This document shows, piece by piece, positions 1 through 7,392 of a stretch of DNA of 64,000 nucleotides (positions are counted from its first letter, which is position 1; the number at the start of each line of letters is the position of its first letter). The stretch spans positions 42,687 through 106,686 of the forward strand of contig CALLOA010000098.1 of the NCBI GenBank assembly GCA_938005265.1, written 5' to 3'. The notes beneath the pieces are model-generated. The model was given only the letters and a program-made list of their open reading frames with translations, was not told the DNA's origin and made no database searches. A program made the translations under genes and the position numbers. Origin of the DNA: an uncultured Granulosicoccaceae bacterium. GTDB taxonomy: Bacteria; Pseudomonadota; Gammaproteobacteria; Granulosicoccales; Granulosicoccaceae.

Positions 1-2
1 GA

Positions 3-170
3 ACGCTGGTTGCTACAACCTGGCTCGAGTTGCCGGTTGGGCCGGTAACCTGGTTGTCCGGGTGGGGAGTGGCTTTTGCCATTGTTCTTCTCTGTCTGGG
101 AGCAGGCGCAATATGGGTATCGCGTTCCCTTTCCGCATCTCCGGCAAAGTTGCTGCGAGATTTAGCTTGA
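3..170 (+). CDS. C-terminal fragment of an inner-membrane protein (5' truncated by window edge)
   Basis: The frame is open to the left edge and ends at TGA 168-170, leaving about 55 visible residues. They hold one clear hydrophobic helix (GWGVAFAIVLLCLGAGAIWV) followed by a short tail ending SPAKLLRDLA. This is the shape of the last membrane segment and cytoplasmic tail of a polytopic membrane protein. The tail vaguely recalls FtsX/MacB-type ABC permeases, but too little is present to name a family. The next frame opens within a few bases of this stop, which suggests co-transcription. Confidence 0.5.
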   Translation, partial: TLVATTWLELPVGPVTWLSGWGVAFAIVLLCLGAGAIWVSRSLSASPAKLLRDLA

Positions 171-175
171 ATGCC

Positions 176-457
176 GTGCAAGTCGCTGTCACCCGCTCTC
201 TGATGGTAAGGGGTGAATTCAGCGCGACACAATTCTGCGACTGGATTGTGCACAGGGCAAATGTGCTGTCGCTGTCTGGTTGCGTATCCAGCCCATGTGA
301 AGGGCTGCTGGAGATTCGTATGACAGGTAACCCTGTCCTGCTTGAAGCCATGGAAACAGCCTGCAGCCTTGGGCCACTTGATGCTCAGGTCGAATCTATT
401 GAGGTGCTTAAGCATGAGGTGGTTGATACAGAGCAGGGCTTTTATCAATGCAGCTAG
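176..457 (+). CDS. acylphosphatase-like protein lacking the catalytic residues
   Basis: 93 residues, the usual acylphosphatase length (about 90). The fold signature is visible: VRG near the N-terminus, LSLSGCVSSPCEGLLEIRMTG in place of the family's LGLxGWVRNxxDGxVExxxxG, and a C-terminal GPLDAQVESIEV matching the conserved GPxxAxVxxVev end. Acylphosphatases hydrolyse acyl phosphates using an Arg in GVGFR and an Asn in WVRN. Here those places read EFSATQFC and CVSS, so both residues appear replaced. It may be a non-catalytic binding protein or a decaying gene. GTG 176 gives the standard length; TTG 164, overlapping the upstream stop, is an alternative start, and the frame is open further left without a convincing start. 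Codon use is ordinary and the frame intact. Confidence 0.5.
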   Translation: MQVAVTRSLMVRGEFSATQFCDWIVHRANVLSLSGCVSSPCEGLLEIRMTGNPVLLEAMETACSLGPLDAQVESIEVLKHEVVDTEQGFYQCS

Positions 458-500
458 CACGACCAATAGCTTTGCAGCCGCAGCCCGGAGTGTTTCCCCA

Positions 501-550
501 TCGATCGGCATCGATCCCCATCGAACCCCGTCGATCCACATCGACAAAGT
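501..550. repeat. five 10-bp units, each beginning TCGA
   Basis: The intergenic stretch between the acylphosphatase-like gene and the Rieske operon carries TCGA at 501, 511, 521, 531 and 541, in a degenerate 10-bp repeat (consensus roughly tcgatcccca). The 10-bp period puts every TCGA on about the same face of the DNA helix. It lies about 50-100 bp before the start codon of the Rieske gene, where regulators bind, but it could equally be slippage-derived sequence. Confidence 0.75.
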
Positions 551-598
551 ACGCGATTCATCGGATACTGAAACTTTAAAACAACGGCCTGTTTGATA

Positions 599-1306
599 AT
601 GACTACCACGCCTGTCGCACTTGCGAGAGATTTGCCCGTACAGCGAGTTATGAGAGCGCAGGTCGATGGTTGCGATCTGGCCATCTGGCGTGGAATATCC
701 GGGCAAGTGCAGGCTTGGGAAAATCGCTGTCCTCACCGCGGTATGCGGCTGTCCTATGGCTTTGTCAGGCAAGACAGTCTGGCCTGCGCCTACCACGGTT
801 GGCATTACAACTGTGAAGCGGTTTGCCACTATATACCGGCTCACCCCGAGCTACAGCCCCCTGCCAGTATAAAACCGGTCACCTACAGTGTTGTCGAGCA
901 TCAGGGGGTGCTGTGGGTCAATACCAGAAATGAAGCCGAGGTGCCGGAATTTCCAGAAGACAGCATTGGCATCCGGAGCATTACCTTTGATTGTCCCTTA
1001 TCCGTTGCGTTCGAAGCCTGTCTTGCTGCACAACTCAGTGATGAAGCGGGGTTGAGTCTGTCGCCGCGTCAGCTTGGTGATGCTCCACTAATTCTTTCGT
1101 TTGGCAATCAACAGCAGGCTGATTCTGTTTTGCTACTTTTTCAGCCTTCGGATCTTGCAAACGTTGTTATCCATGTGCTTGCACATCATTCGTACTCTGT
1201 TGACGGTCGAATTGGCATTTCGCAATGGTGTGAGTCAGTTCGACGGCAGGCTGAACTGAATCATGAGGTAGCAATGAATGCCGGGATGGAGTGCACACAT
1301 GAATAA
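599..1306 (+). CDS. stand-alone Rieske [2Fe-2S] protein, NdmD-N-terminus-like
   Basis: 235 residues from ATG 599 (an in-frame TTG lies 6 bp upstream). A complete Rieske cluster-binding motif is visible: C44-x-H46 in ENRCPHRG and C63-x2-H66 in CAYHGWHY, so two Cys and two His should hold a [2Fe-2S] cluster. The Rieske domain covers roughly residues 8-115. The remaining 120 residues are alpha/beta with no mononuclear iron motif, so this is not a complete oxygenase alpha subunit. The domain and the extension after it resemble, from memory, the N-terminal third of NdmD, the reductase of caffeine N-demethylases that carries an extra Rieske domain. The flavin and plant-type ferredoxin domains of NdmD are absent. 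The 3' end overlaps the next gene by 8 bp. Likely role: electron donor to the adjacent catalytic subunit, which lacks its own cluster. Rieske assignment is firm; the NdmD link is inference. Confidence 0.85.
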   Translation: MTTTPVALARDLPVQRVMRAQVDGCDLAIWRGISGQVQAWENRCPHRGMRLSYGFVRQDSLACAYHGWHYNCEAVCHYIPAHPELQPPASIKPVTYSVVEHQGVLWVNTRNEAEVPEFPEDSIGIRSITFDCPLSVAFEACLAAQLSDEAGLSLSPRQLGDAPLILSFGNQQQADSVLLLFQPSDLANVVIHVLAHHSYSVDGRIGISQWCESVRRQAELNHEVAMNAGMECTHE

Positions 1307-2258
1307 TGGTCTCGAGTACGCAATGCATGACTGGTACCCGGTTGCAATAGAGGGCGAACTGGAAATCGGGCAATCAAGACAAACACGTTTACTGGGTGAG
1401 CAGCTGGAATTGCGCTGCGATGATAGTGTTTGCGACGCCAGTGTTTGTGACGCCAGTCAGCGTGCTGGCAATACTGGAGACTCTGTTGGCACGATTACTA
1501 TTTTTTCGAATGGCCGAAAGTTGCCTGTGCAGCGTGCGTTCAACCATCTCTGGACAACGTTGTCTGAAAAACCGCGTGAGTTGTTTGCTATATCCGAAGC
1601 ACAGGAACCAGGCAGGCGCCTGGTGCCTTGTGGCGTTGTCAGGGTAAAGTGTTCGCCATTGCGGGCTGTCGAGAATTTTCTGGATATCGCGCACTTTCCG
1701 TTTGTGCATACTGATGTGTTGGGGGCGGAACCCCATACTGAAGTTTACAAGTATGACGTTCGTATCGATGATACTGATGATGAAGTGATTGCGAGTAATA
1801 TCCGTTTTTATCAACCGCAGGCATCAAAGTCTTCCTCCGGCGGTATTGAGACACAATACATCTATCGGGTCCCGGCGCCGATGGCAGCTGTGCTTTATAA
1901 AACCTGCCCGCCAAAACCCGAAGCTATGGATGTTATCGCGATTTTTGTACAACCGTTGGATGAAGAGACTTGCAATGTTTGGCCCTGGATGGCTTTGTAC
2001 GATGATGTCAGTAGCATGGCCGATCTCATACAGTTTCAACAACTGATATTCCTGCAGGACCGTTCAATTCTGGAAAATCAAATACCTCGTAGACTGCCGC
2101 TCGATCCGAAAATGGAAATTCCAACCCGTGCGGACCTGACATCGGTAGCCTATCGTCGCTGGTTGAAGCGCCACAGCGCCTGGTATGGTGCGCAAATTTC
2201 AATTGATTCCCTGCAAAACCATTCGGAAGGCCCTAATGCTCACGAGTTGGCAGAATGA
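1299..2258 (+). CDS. Rieske-type oxygenase catalytic subunit with degenerate Rieske domain, NdmC-like
   Basis: 319 residues from ATG 1299, chosen because GGAG at 1288-1291 sits 7 bp upstream; ATG 1278 is an alternative. The C-terminal two-thirds is the catalytic domain of a VanA/TsaM/Ndm-type oxygenase: N126-x2-D129-x2-H132-x4-H137 (ENFLDIAHFPFVH) gives the bridging Asp and the two His of the mononuclear iron site, and a later LQDRSILENQ supplies the probable carboxylate ligand. The N-terminal 90 residues begin like a Rieske domain (DWYPVAIEGEL) but contain no CxH/CxxH pair, so no cluster can form. Part of the lost region is a 15-bp in-frame tandem duplication (1425-1454) coding SVCDA twice. 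Electrons must come from another protein, presumably the preceding Rieske gene. In caffeine degraders NdmC has the same architecture and demethylates at N7. Substrate here is unknown; a purine is suggested by context. Confidence 0.8.
   Translation: MNNGLEYAMHDWYPVAIEGELEIGQSRQTRLLGEQLELRCDDSVCDASVCDASQRAGNTGDSVGTITIFSNGRKLPVQRAFNHLWTTLSEKPRELFAISEAQEPGRRLVPCGVVRVKCSPLRAVENFLDIAHFPFVHTDVLGAEPHTEVYKYDVRIDDTDDEVIASNIRFYQPQASKSSSGGIETQYIYRVPAPMAAVLYKTCPPKPEAMDVIAIFVQPLDEETCNVWPWMALYDDVSSMADLIQFQQLIFLQDRSILENQIPRRLPLDPKMEIPTRADLTSVAYRRWLKRHSAWYGAQISIDSLQNHSEGPNAHELAE
1425..1454 (+). repeat. in-frame 15-bp tandem duplication inside the degenerate Rieske region
   Basis: Two adjacent copies of agtgtttg[c/t]gacgcc code for SVCDA-SVCDA. 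They lie where a functional Rieske domain would carry its first ligand loop, consistent with relaxed constraint after cluster loss. Confidence 0.8.
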
Positions 2259-2932
2259 CAATCAGGTTTTATAACTATGTGCTTTCCGGAAACTGTTACA
2301 AGTTTCGCTTGCTTGCCAGTTTGTTAGCGGTTGAATACGAATCGGTGGCGGTTGATTTTCATCCTGGAGTTGAGCATAGATCTGAAAAATATTTACGCTT
2401 AAACCCGGCTGGAACGTTACCCATTCTGCAAGCAGATGGTCGGGTGTTTACCGAAACACAGGCGATGTTGGTCTGGCTGGCCAGTAAACATGATAAAAGT
2501 GGTGCATGGTGGCCTGAAAAAAACAGTGACGCTATTGTTCAAGTCATGCAGTGGTTGGGTTTTGCAGCGCGTTTGAGTGCTACGGTCGGTGAACTGCGAT
2601 TGCATAGTATGTTGAATAAAGATATCGATGCTGCTGCAGCCAAAGCTGGCGCGATTAAGGCACTGCGCGAATTGGAAGCTCATTTGGTGCAGCAACAAAT
2701 TCGCGGAGAACAGTGGTTGGGAGCAAATTCCCCAACGGTAGCTGACATAGCCTGTTTCCCGTACACAGCACTGAGTCCCGATGCCGGTATTGAGCATGAC
2801 GCTTTTCCTGCTATTCGCCAATGGCTGTATGCGGTTCGCAGTCTGGACGGATTTGTCACCATGCCCGGTATTCATGAATTACATGAGCAGCGCGACGAAC
2901 AATCACCTGCTGCTGAAACGAAAACCTCATGA
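2255..2932 (+). CDS. glutathione S-transferase-like protein, NdmE-like
   Basis: 225 residues with ATGA overlap at 2255-2258, so translation is coupled to the oxygenase gene. The N-terminal thioredoxin-fold domain starts IRFYNYVLSGNCYKFRLLAS, with Ser10-Gly-Asn-Cys at the usual GST active-site turn. The conserved cis-Pro segment follows as NPAGTLPIL, then TETQAMLVWLA. The helical C-terminal domain has the LGANSPTVADIACFPY element equivalent to the family's SxADI capping motif. GSTs conjugate or transfer glutathione, but some are structural. In the caffeine pathway the GST-like NdmE is required to assemble the NdmC-NdmD complex. Its position here, directly behind a Rieske-less catalytic subunit, suggests the same structural job rather than detoxification. 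Family is certain; the role is inferred. Confidence 0.85.
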   Translation: MTIRFYNYVLSGNCYKFRLLASLLAVEYESVAVDFHPGVEHRSEKYLRLNPAGTLPILQADGRVFTETQAMLVWLASKHDKSGAWWPEKNSDAIVQVMQWLGFAARLSATVGELRLHSMLNKDIDAAAAKAGAIKALRELEAHLVQQQIRGEQWLGANSPTVADIACFPYTALSPDAGIEHDAFPAIRQWLYAVRSLDGFVTMPGIHELHEQRDEQSPAAETKTS

Positions 2933-4314
2933 AATATACGCTGTTTAAATCCTGCGATGCCATCGTTAGTTGTGATGATGCGCATACTGTCTACAGAGAC
3001 GCTGATTTGCTGGTGTCGGGTAACGCAATCAGCCGAATAGGCAGCTCAATCGCAGAACATGAGTTACCCGAAGGCACGAAGGTGATTGATGCGCGCGGGC
3101 ATTTTGTCTACCCGGGGTTGGTTAATACGCACCACCATTTCTTTCAGTGTTTTGTACGTAATCATGCCTTTCTTGATTGGACCAAGCTGTCCCTGATTGA
3201 GTGGCTGGATCTGATTTATCCGATATTCAGCCGGCTTGATGAAGAGTGTTTCTATCATGCATCGCTGGCAGCTATGGGCGAGCTTATCAAGCACGGTTGT
3301 ACTACCGCGTTTGACCATCAATACAATTTTCCGCGACATGCTGGCACACGTATTATTGACCGCCAGTTTGAAGCGGCAGACTTGTTGGGAATGCGCTTTC
3401 ATGCCGGGCGCGGAGGCAATACCCTGCCAAAGTCTGAAGGCAGCACTATTCCGGATGAAATGTGTGAGTCAACAGATGAATTTATCGCTGATTGTGCACG
3501 CTTGATAGACAGCTTTCACAATCCTGATCGCTTCAGTATGCGACAGGTTGCGGTTGCACCCTGCCAACCGGTGAACTGCTACCGTGATACTTTTGTTGAA
3601 TCTGTGTCACTTGCGCGAGACAAACGGGTGTTGTTGCACAGCCATGTGGGTGAAGGGGAAAGTGAAGTTATCTTTAGTCGTTTTGGCCAGCGCACAGTTG
3701 ATTGGTGTGAAGCGATCGATTTTGTTGGTGAAGACGTCTGGTTTGCGCATTGTTGGGAACTGGATCACAAGGAAATCAAGCAATTGTCGGAGACTCTTAC
3801 CGGAGTTTCTCATTGCCCGGAACCCGTTTATCTGGTGGGTGCTGAAGTGACGCCACTTGCCGAGATGCAAGCCGCTGGTGTGCGCATCGGTTTGGGTGTT
3901 GATGGTGCGGCCTCGAACGATAATTCGAACCTGATGCACTGCATACACAGCGCCTATATGCTGCAGGCTTTGGTTGCAGGGCGCCATGATTTCGCTGTCC
4001 CTGAACCGCGTGAATTCCTTCAATATGCGACGCGTGGTGGTGCTGCATTGCTGCAACGGCCGGAATTGGGCTCACTGGCTGTGGGACAGGCGGCGGATTT
4101 GTTTATAATTGATACACGGAAAATGGAATATGTGGGAGCGCGGCATGATCCGGCGAGCCTGCCAGCTAAACTCGGTATTGGCAGCCCGGTTGATTTGACC
4201 ATGATTAACGGGAAAATAGTCTGGCAGCATGGTGAGTTCGTTGGGCTGGATGAGCACAAGTTAATGGCAGATGCTGAAGCTCATGTGGAGCGTGTGGTGT
4301 ACAGCAATTTGTAG
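2929..4314 (+). CDS. ATZ/TRZ-family amidohydrolase, probable purine or pterin deaminase
   Basis: 461 residues, starting in an ATGA overlap with the GST-like gene, so it ends a four-gene operon. The amidohydrolase metal and catalytic residues are all present: H68-x-H70 (NTHHH), H239 with E242 (HSHVGE), H274 (FAHCWEL) and D325 (GLGVDGAASND). This is the pattern of mononuclear-Zn deaminases such as guanine, 8-oxoguanine, isoxanthopterin and S-adenosylhomocysteine deaminases and hydroxyatrazine hydrolases. The substrate loop (FLDWTKLSLIEWLDLIYPIF) and HVGE differ from the second deaminase in this window (9460-10851), so the two probably act on different rings. From its operon partners it may deaminate the product or the substrate of the oxygenase. 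Cytoplasmic; no signal peptide. Hydrolytic deaminase is secure, exact substrate is not. Confidence 0.85.
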   Translation: MKYTLFKSCDAIVSCDDAHTVYRDADLLVSGNAISRIGSSIAEHELPEGTKVIDARGHFVYPGLVNTHHHFFQCFVRNHAFLDWTKLSLIEWLDLIYPIFSRLDEECFYHASLAAMGELIKHGCTTAFDHQYNFPRHAGTRIIDRQFEAADLLGMRFHAGRGGNTLPKSEGSTIPDEMCESTDEFIADCARLIDSFHNPDRFSMRQVAVAPCQPVNCYRDTFVESVSLARDKRVLLHSHVGEGESEVIFSRFGQRTVDWCEAIDFVGEDVWFAHCWELDHKEIKQLSETLTGVSHCPEPVYLVGAEVTPLAEMQAAGVRIGLGVDGAASNDNSNLMHCIHSAYMLQALVAGRHDFAVPEPREFLQYATRGGAALLQRPELGSLAVGQAADLFIIDTRKMEYVGARHDPASLPAKLGIGSPVDLTMINGKIVWQHGEFVGLDEHKLMADAEAHVERVVYSNL

Positions 4315-4345
4315 GCCTTTGGAATTCCTCAGGCCTGTTGGTATT

Positions 4346-4390
4346 ACCGGCTCCACATTTACCGGCTCTGCATTTACCTGCTTTACTTTT
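4346..4390. repeat. three degenerate 15-bp tandem units between operons
   Basis: accggctccacattt, accggctctgcattt and acctgctttactttt follow each other directly after the deaminase gene. The next 70 bp up to the BMP start are A/T-rich and probably hold its promoter, but I cannot place the boxes. Confidence 0.6.
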
Positions 4391-4478
4391 CATACTCGGC
4401 CAAAGAGCCGGGAGCCAATTTTTATTTGTAATCTTATTTACTAATTTTAGTTATTAAACAAGGGTGAGACTTTTACGC

Positions 4479-5558
4479 ATGATTAAAAAAATAGCAAAAC
4501 GCCTGGCGACCGTAGCGGTAGCTGCAGTCATGGTGCAAAACGTTGCCAGTGCCGAAACGCTGGAAGTCGGCATACTGTTACCTTCACCGATTGCTGATGT
4601 GGGCTGGTCACATGCATTGGTCGCAGGTATGGATGCGGTCAAGGCCAAACATGGTGACAAGGTTAATTTCAATGTAGTTGAGAACATCCAGGAAGGCCCG
4701 GATGCAGATCGCATCATGAACAAGATGGTAGGTGATGGTGCTGAATTTCTGTTGCTGGGATCTTTCGGTTATATGAATGGTGGTTTGAAGCTTGCCAAGC
4801 GCAACCCCGAACGCAGTTTCGTTCATGCATCAGGTTACAAAGTGGCTGACAATTTCTCACCTTTTACCGCCAAGTATTATGAAGGCGCTTATCTAATGGG
4901 AATGGCTGCAGCAGATCTGACTAAAACCAAGAAGCTGGGTGTGGTTTCGGCGTTCGCCATTCCTGAACTGATTTCGACTATTAACGGATTTACGCTTGGC
5001 GCACGCAGCGTTGACCCGGAGATCACCGTCGATGTTATCTGGATCAATTCCTGGTTCGATCCGGCAAAGGCGCAGGATTCAGCCAAAGCCTTGCTCGCTA
5101 ATGGTGCCGATATTCTTTTCTCTAACGCACAAGACACCCCTTCGGTTGTATCTGTAGGTGAGGAAAACGGTGCTTATGTTTTTAACCTGAACAGTTCCAT
5201 GAAAGAGTATGCTCCTACCAAGTATCTCGGTGTTGTGAAAACCGATTGGGCCCCGTTTTTTGTAGCGTCTGTTGATGCTCATTTGGCCGGTAATTTTGAG
5301 GGCGCCAACCAGTGGCTGGGAATGCAGGATGACGTTGTTGTGGTCGAAGACTGGAGCGATGATATTAGTGCTGAAATGAAAGACAAGATTAAGGCGAAGC
5401 AGGATGAAATTGCTTCTGGTGCTGTGCATGTCTATGACGGGCCACTGACAAATCAGGCTGGTGAAGAAGTTGTGGCTGCGGGTTCCAGGCTGGAAGATGG
5501 TGCCATTCTTGGTATTGACTGGCATGTAGAAGGCATTAACTCTCCACTACCCAAGTAG
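4479..5558 (+). CDS. BMP-family substrate-binding protein of a purine-nucleoside-type ABC importer
   Basis: 359 residues from ATG 4479, preceded by agggtgag; the GTG 15 bp upstream is less likely. Residues 1-25 are a signal peptide (basic MIKKIAKR, hydrophobic AVAAVMVQ, cleavage after ASA). The mature protein begins ETLEVGILLPSPIADVGWSHA, the standard opening of PnrA/BmpA/MED proteins, and has the periplasmic-binding alternation of two Rossmann lobes (LLLGSFGYMNGG, LGVVSAF, GADILFSNAQDTPS). Family members with solved function bind purine nucleosides or related bases. The following three genes supply the ATPase and both permeases, so the importer is complete. The surrounding deaminases support a purine-type ligand. 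Confidence 0.9.
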   Translation: MIKKIAKRLATVAVAAVMVQNVASAETLEVGILLPSPIADVGWSHALVAGMDAVKAKHGDKVNFNVVENIQEGPDADRIMNKMVGDGAEFLLLGSFGYMNGGLKLAKRNPERSFVHASGYKVADNFSPFTAKYYEGAYLMGMAAADLTKTKKLGVVSAFAIPELISTINGFTLGARSVDPEITVDVIWINSWFDPAKAQDSAKALLANGADILFSNAQDTPSVVSVGEENGAYVFNLNSSMKEYAPTKYLGVVKTDWAPFFVASVDAHLAGNFEGANQWLGMQDDVVVVEDWSDDISAEMKDKIKAKQDEIASGAVHVYDGPLTNQAGEEVVAAGSRLEDGAILGIDWHVEGINSPLPK

Positions 5559-5750
5559 GTGGGGATTGCGGGGCATGATTCGCGTTCAAGTTGCGTTTGC
5601 AGCTATTGTTGTGGCGTATCGAAAGCGCGTTGTGTCCCGTTTTACTTCGTGTCCCGCCTTATATGTTGAGTATCTACTGTGCTTTGCTATGGCTTGCATA
5701 ACAGAAACTTGCAGCAAGAAGCTCGTCCAATCCCGGGCGCTTGCCACTTT

Positions 5751-5790
5751 CATAGCTGAACAAAGCCGAACAAAGCTGAACAAAGCTGAT
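5751..5790. repeat. four 10-bp tandem units (caaagctgaa)
   Basis: catagctgaa, caaagccgaa, caaagctgaa and caaagctgat are head to tail just upstream of the transporter ATPase, inside the 268-bp gap 5559-5826. I see no convincing gene in that gap; the rest is ordinary intergenic sequence. Confidence 0.75.
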
Positions 5791-5826
5791 TTAGTATTGC
5801 ACCCCCGGTATTTGAATTGAGTAATA

Positions 5827-7392
5827 ATGCCTTCCGTTGAACCCGTTTCTGCTGATTCCGAACCACTGCTGTCGCTACGTAATATCACTAAAGCGTATCC
5901 TTCGGTTGTAGCCAATGACAGTATCAATCTGGATGTGCATGCTGGCTCCATCCATGCAATTCTGGGTGAAAACGGTGCTGGTAAATCCACGTTAATGAAA
6001 CTCGCCTATGGGGTTGTCGAGCCCGATAGTGGGGAGATTCTATGGCGCAATAAACCTGTGGACCTGCGAAGCACGGCAGCAGCTAGAAAGTTGGGCATTG
6101 GTATGGTGTTTCAGCATTTCTCGCTCTTTGAGACACTCAGTGTGGTTGAAAATATCTCGCTGACGATGCCGGGCTCAAGAAAAAAACTAGCCAGGCGTAT
6201 CGCACAAGTAGGTGCTGATTATGATTTGCATGTCGACCCGGCAGCATCGGTACATTCTCTGTCGGTGGGTGAGCGTCAACGTGTGGAGATCATTCGTTGT
6301 TTGATGCAAGATTTAAAACTGTTAATTCTGGATGAGCCCACGTCGGTCTTACCACCGCAGCATGTCAGTTCACTGTTCGCAGCGTTGCGAAAGCTTCGCG
6401 ATAATGGTGTGGCCATTCTGTTTATCTCACATAAACTCGAAGAAATTCGTGCCCTTTGTGACAGCGCGACCATTCTCAGGGGTGGGAAAGTCGCTGCCAC
6501 GGTAAATCCAAACGAGAAAACTGCACATGAGTTAGCCACGTTAATGATAGGACACGATATCCCGCAGGTGGAAGCACGGGCGAATCAGGTAGATCTAAAC
6601 AAGCCTTTACTGGAGTTGTCTGCTGTTAGTGTCAAGAGCAGTGACCCCTTCGGCACTGATCTGAAGAACATCAATCTTTCCGTGCATGCCGGCGAAATTG
6701 TCGGTGTAGCCGGTGTGTCAGGTAATGGGCAGCAGGAACTTTCCCGTTTGATCTCCGGAGAACATGTTGAAACATCTGCGGCTTTTGATTGCATTCGCAT
6801 GATGGATAAACCGGTTACGTACCTTGGTGCTGTAGATCGGCGACAGCTTGGCTTTGCTTTCGTGCCGGAAGAACGATTGGGGCGCGGTGCGGTACCGCCA
6901 ATGTCGCTATCCAAAAATTCCTTGTTAACGGCCTCCGACAAGGGGATGCATAGAAAAGGTTTTCTTAATAAGCCACGCATGGATGAATTCACGCAACACT
7001 GTATCAAGGAGTTTGATGTGCGTTGTGGTGGTGTGGAGGCTGAGGCTACGTCTCTCTCGGGTGGTAATCTGCAAAAGTTTATTGTGGGCCGCGAGCTTTC
7101 ATTGCAACCCAAGCTCTTGTTTCTTTCACAACCGACTTGGGGAGTGGATATTGGTGCGGCGACTGCCATCCGGCAACGGTTGCTTGATTTGCGTGATGCT
7201 GGTGTCGCCATATTGGTAATCTCAGAAGAGCTGGAGGAGTTATTTGAAATTACTGACAGGGTTTATGTCATCCGAAGTGGCACATTGTCACCTTCGCTAG
7301 TCACGTCTGATGTGACACCAAACGATATTGGCAAATACATGATTGGCGAGCAACAACAAGCAAGCGTTACGGGGGGATCTCATGCAACTTAG
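5827..7392 (+). CDS. ABC transporter ATPase with two nucleotide-binding domains (sugar/nucleoside class)
   Basis: 521 residues, typical for fused double-ATPase subunits of the RbsA/YufO type. First domain: Walker A GENGAGKST, signature LSVGERQ, Walker B LLILDEPT and switch His in FISHKLEE. Second domain: Walker A region degenerate (GVSGNGQQEL), signature LSGGNLQK intact, and Walker B altered to LFLSQPTWGVD, where the catalytic Glu is Gln. Such an inactive second site is normal in this class. It powers import with the BMP protein upstream and the two permeases downstream, whose first gene overlaps this one by 11 bp. Confidence 0.93.
   Translation: MPSVEPVSADSEPLLSLRNITKAYPSVVANDSINLDVHAGSIHAILGENGAGKSTLMKLAYGVVEPDSGEILWRNKPVDLRSTAAARKLGIGMVFQHFSLFETLSVVENISLTMPGSRKKLARRIAQVGADYDLHVDPAASVHSLSVGERQRVEIIRCLMQDLKLLILDEPTSVLPPQHVSSLFAALRKLRDNGVAILFISHKLEEIRALCDSATILRGGKVAATVNPNEKTAHELATLMIGHDIPQVEARANQVDLNKPLLELSAVSVKSSDPFGTDLKNINLSVHAGEIVGVAGVSGNGQQELSRLISGEHVETSAAFDCIRMMDKPVTYLGAVDRRQLGFAFVPEERLGRGAVPPMSLSKNSLLTASDKGMHRKGFLNKPRMDEFTQHCIKEFDVRCGGVEAEATSLSGGNLQKFIVGRELSLQPKLLFLSQPTWGVDIGAATAIRQRLLDLRDAGVAILVISEELEELFEITDRVYVIRSGTLSPSLVTSDVTPNDIGKYMIGEQQQASVTGGSHAT

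Noticed and set aside
62..175. Upstream extension of the acylphosphatase-like frame
   Set aside because: This stretch overlaps the membrane-protein C-terminus in another frame, and its translation shows no fold; the standard family length is reached from 176.
5566..5820. 84-codon frame between the BMP and ATPase genes
   Set aside because: Ends in the 10-bp tandem repeat, has no family resemblance and weak start context.
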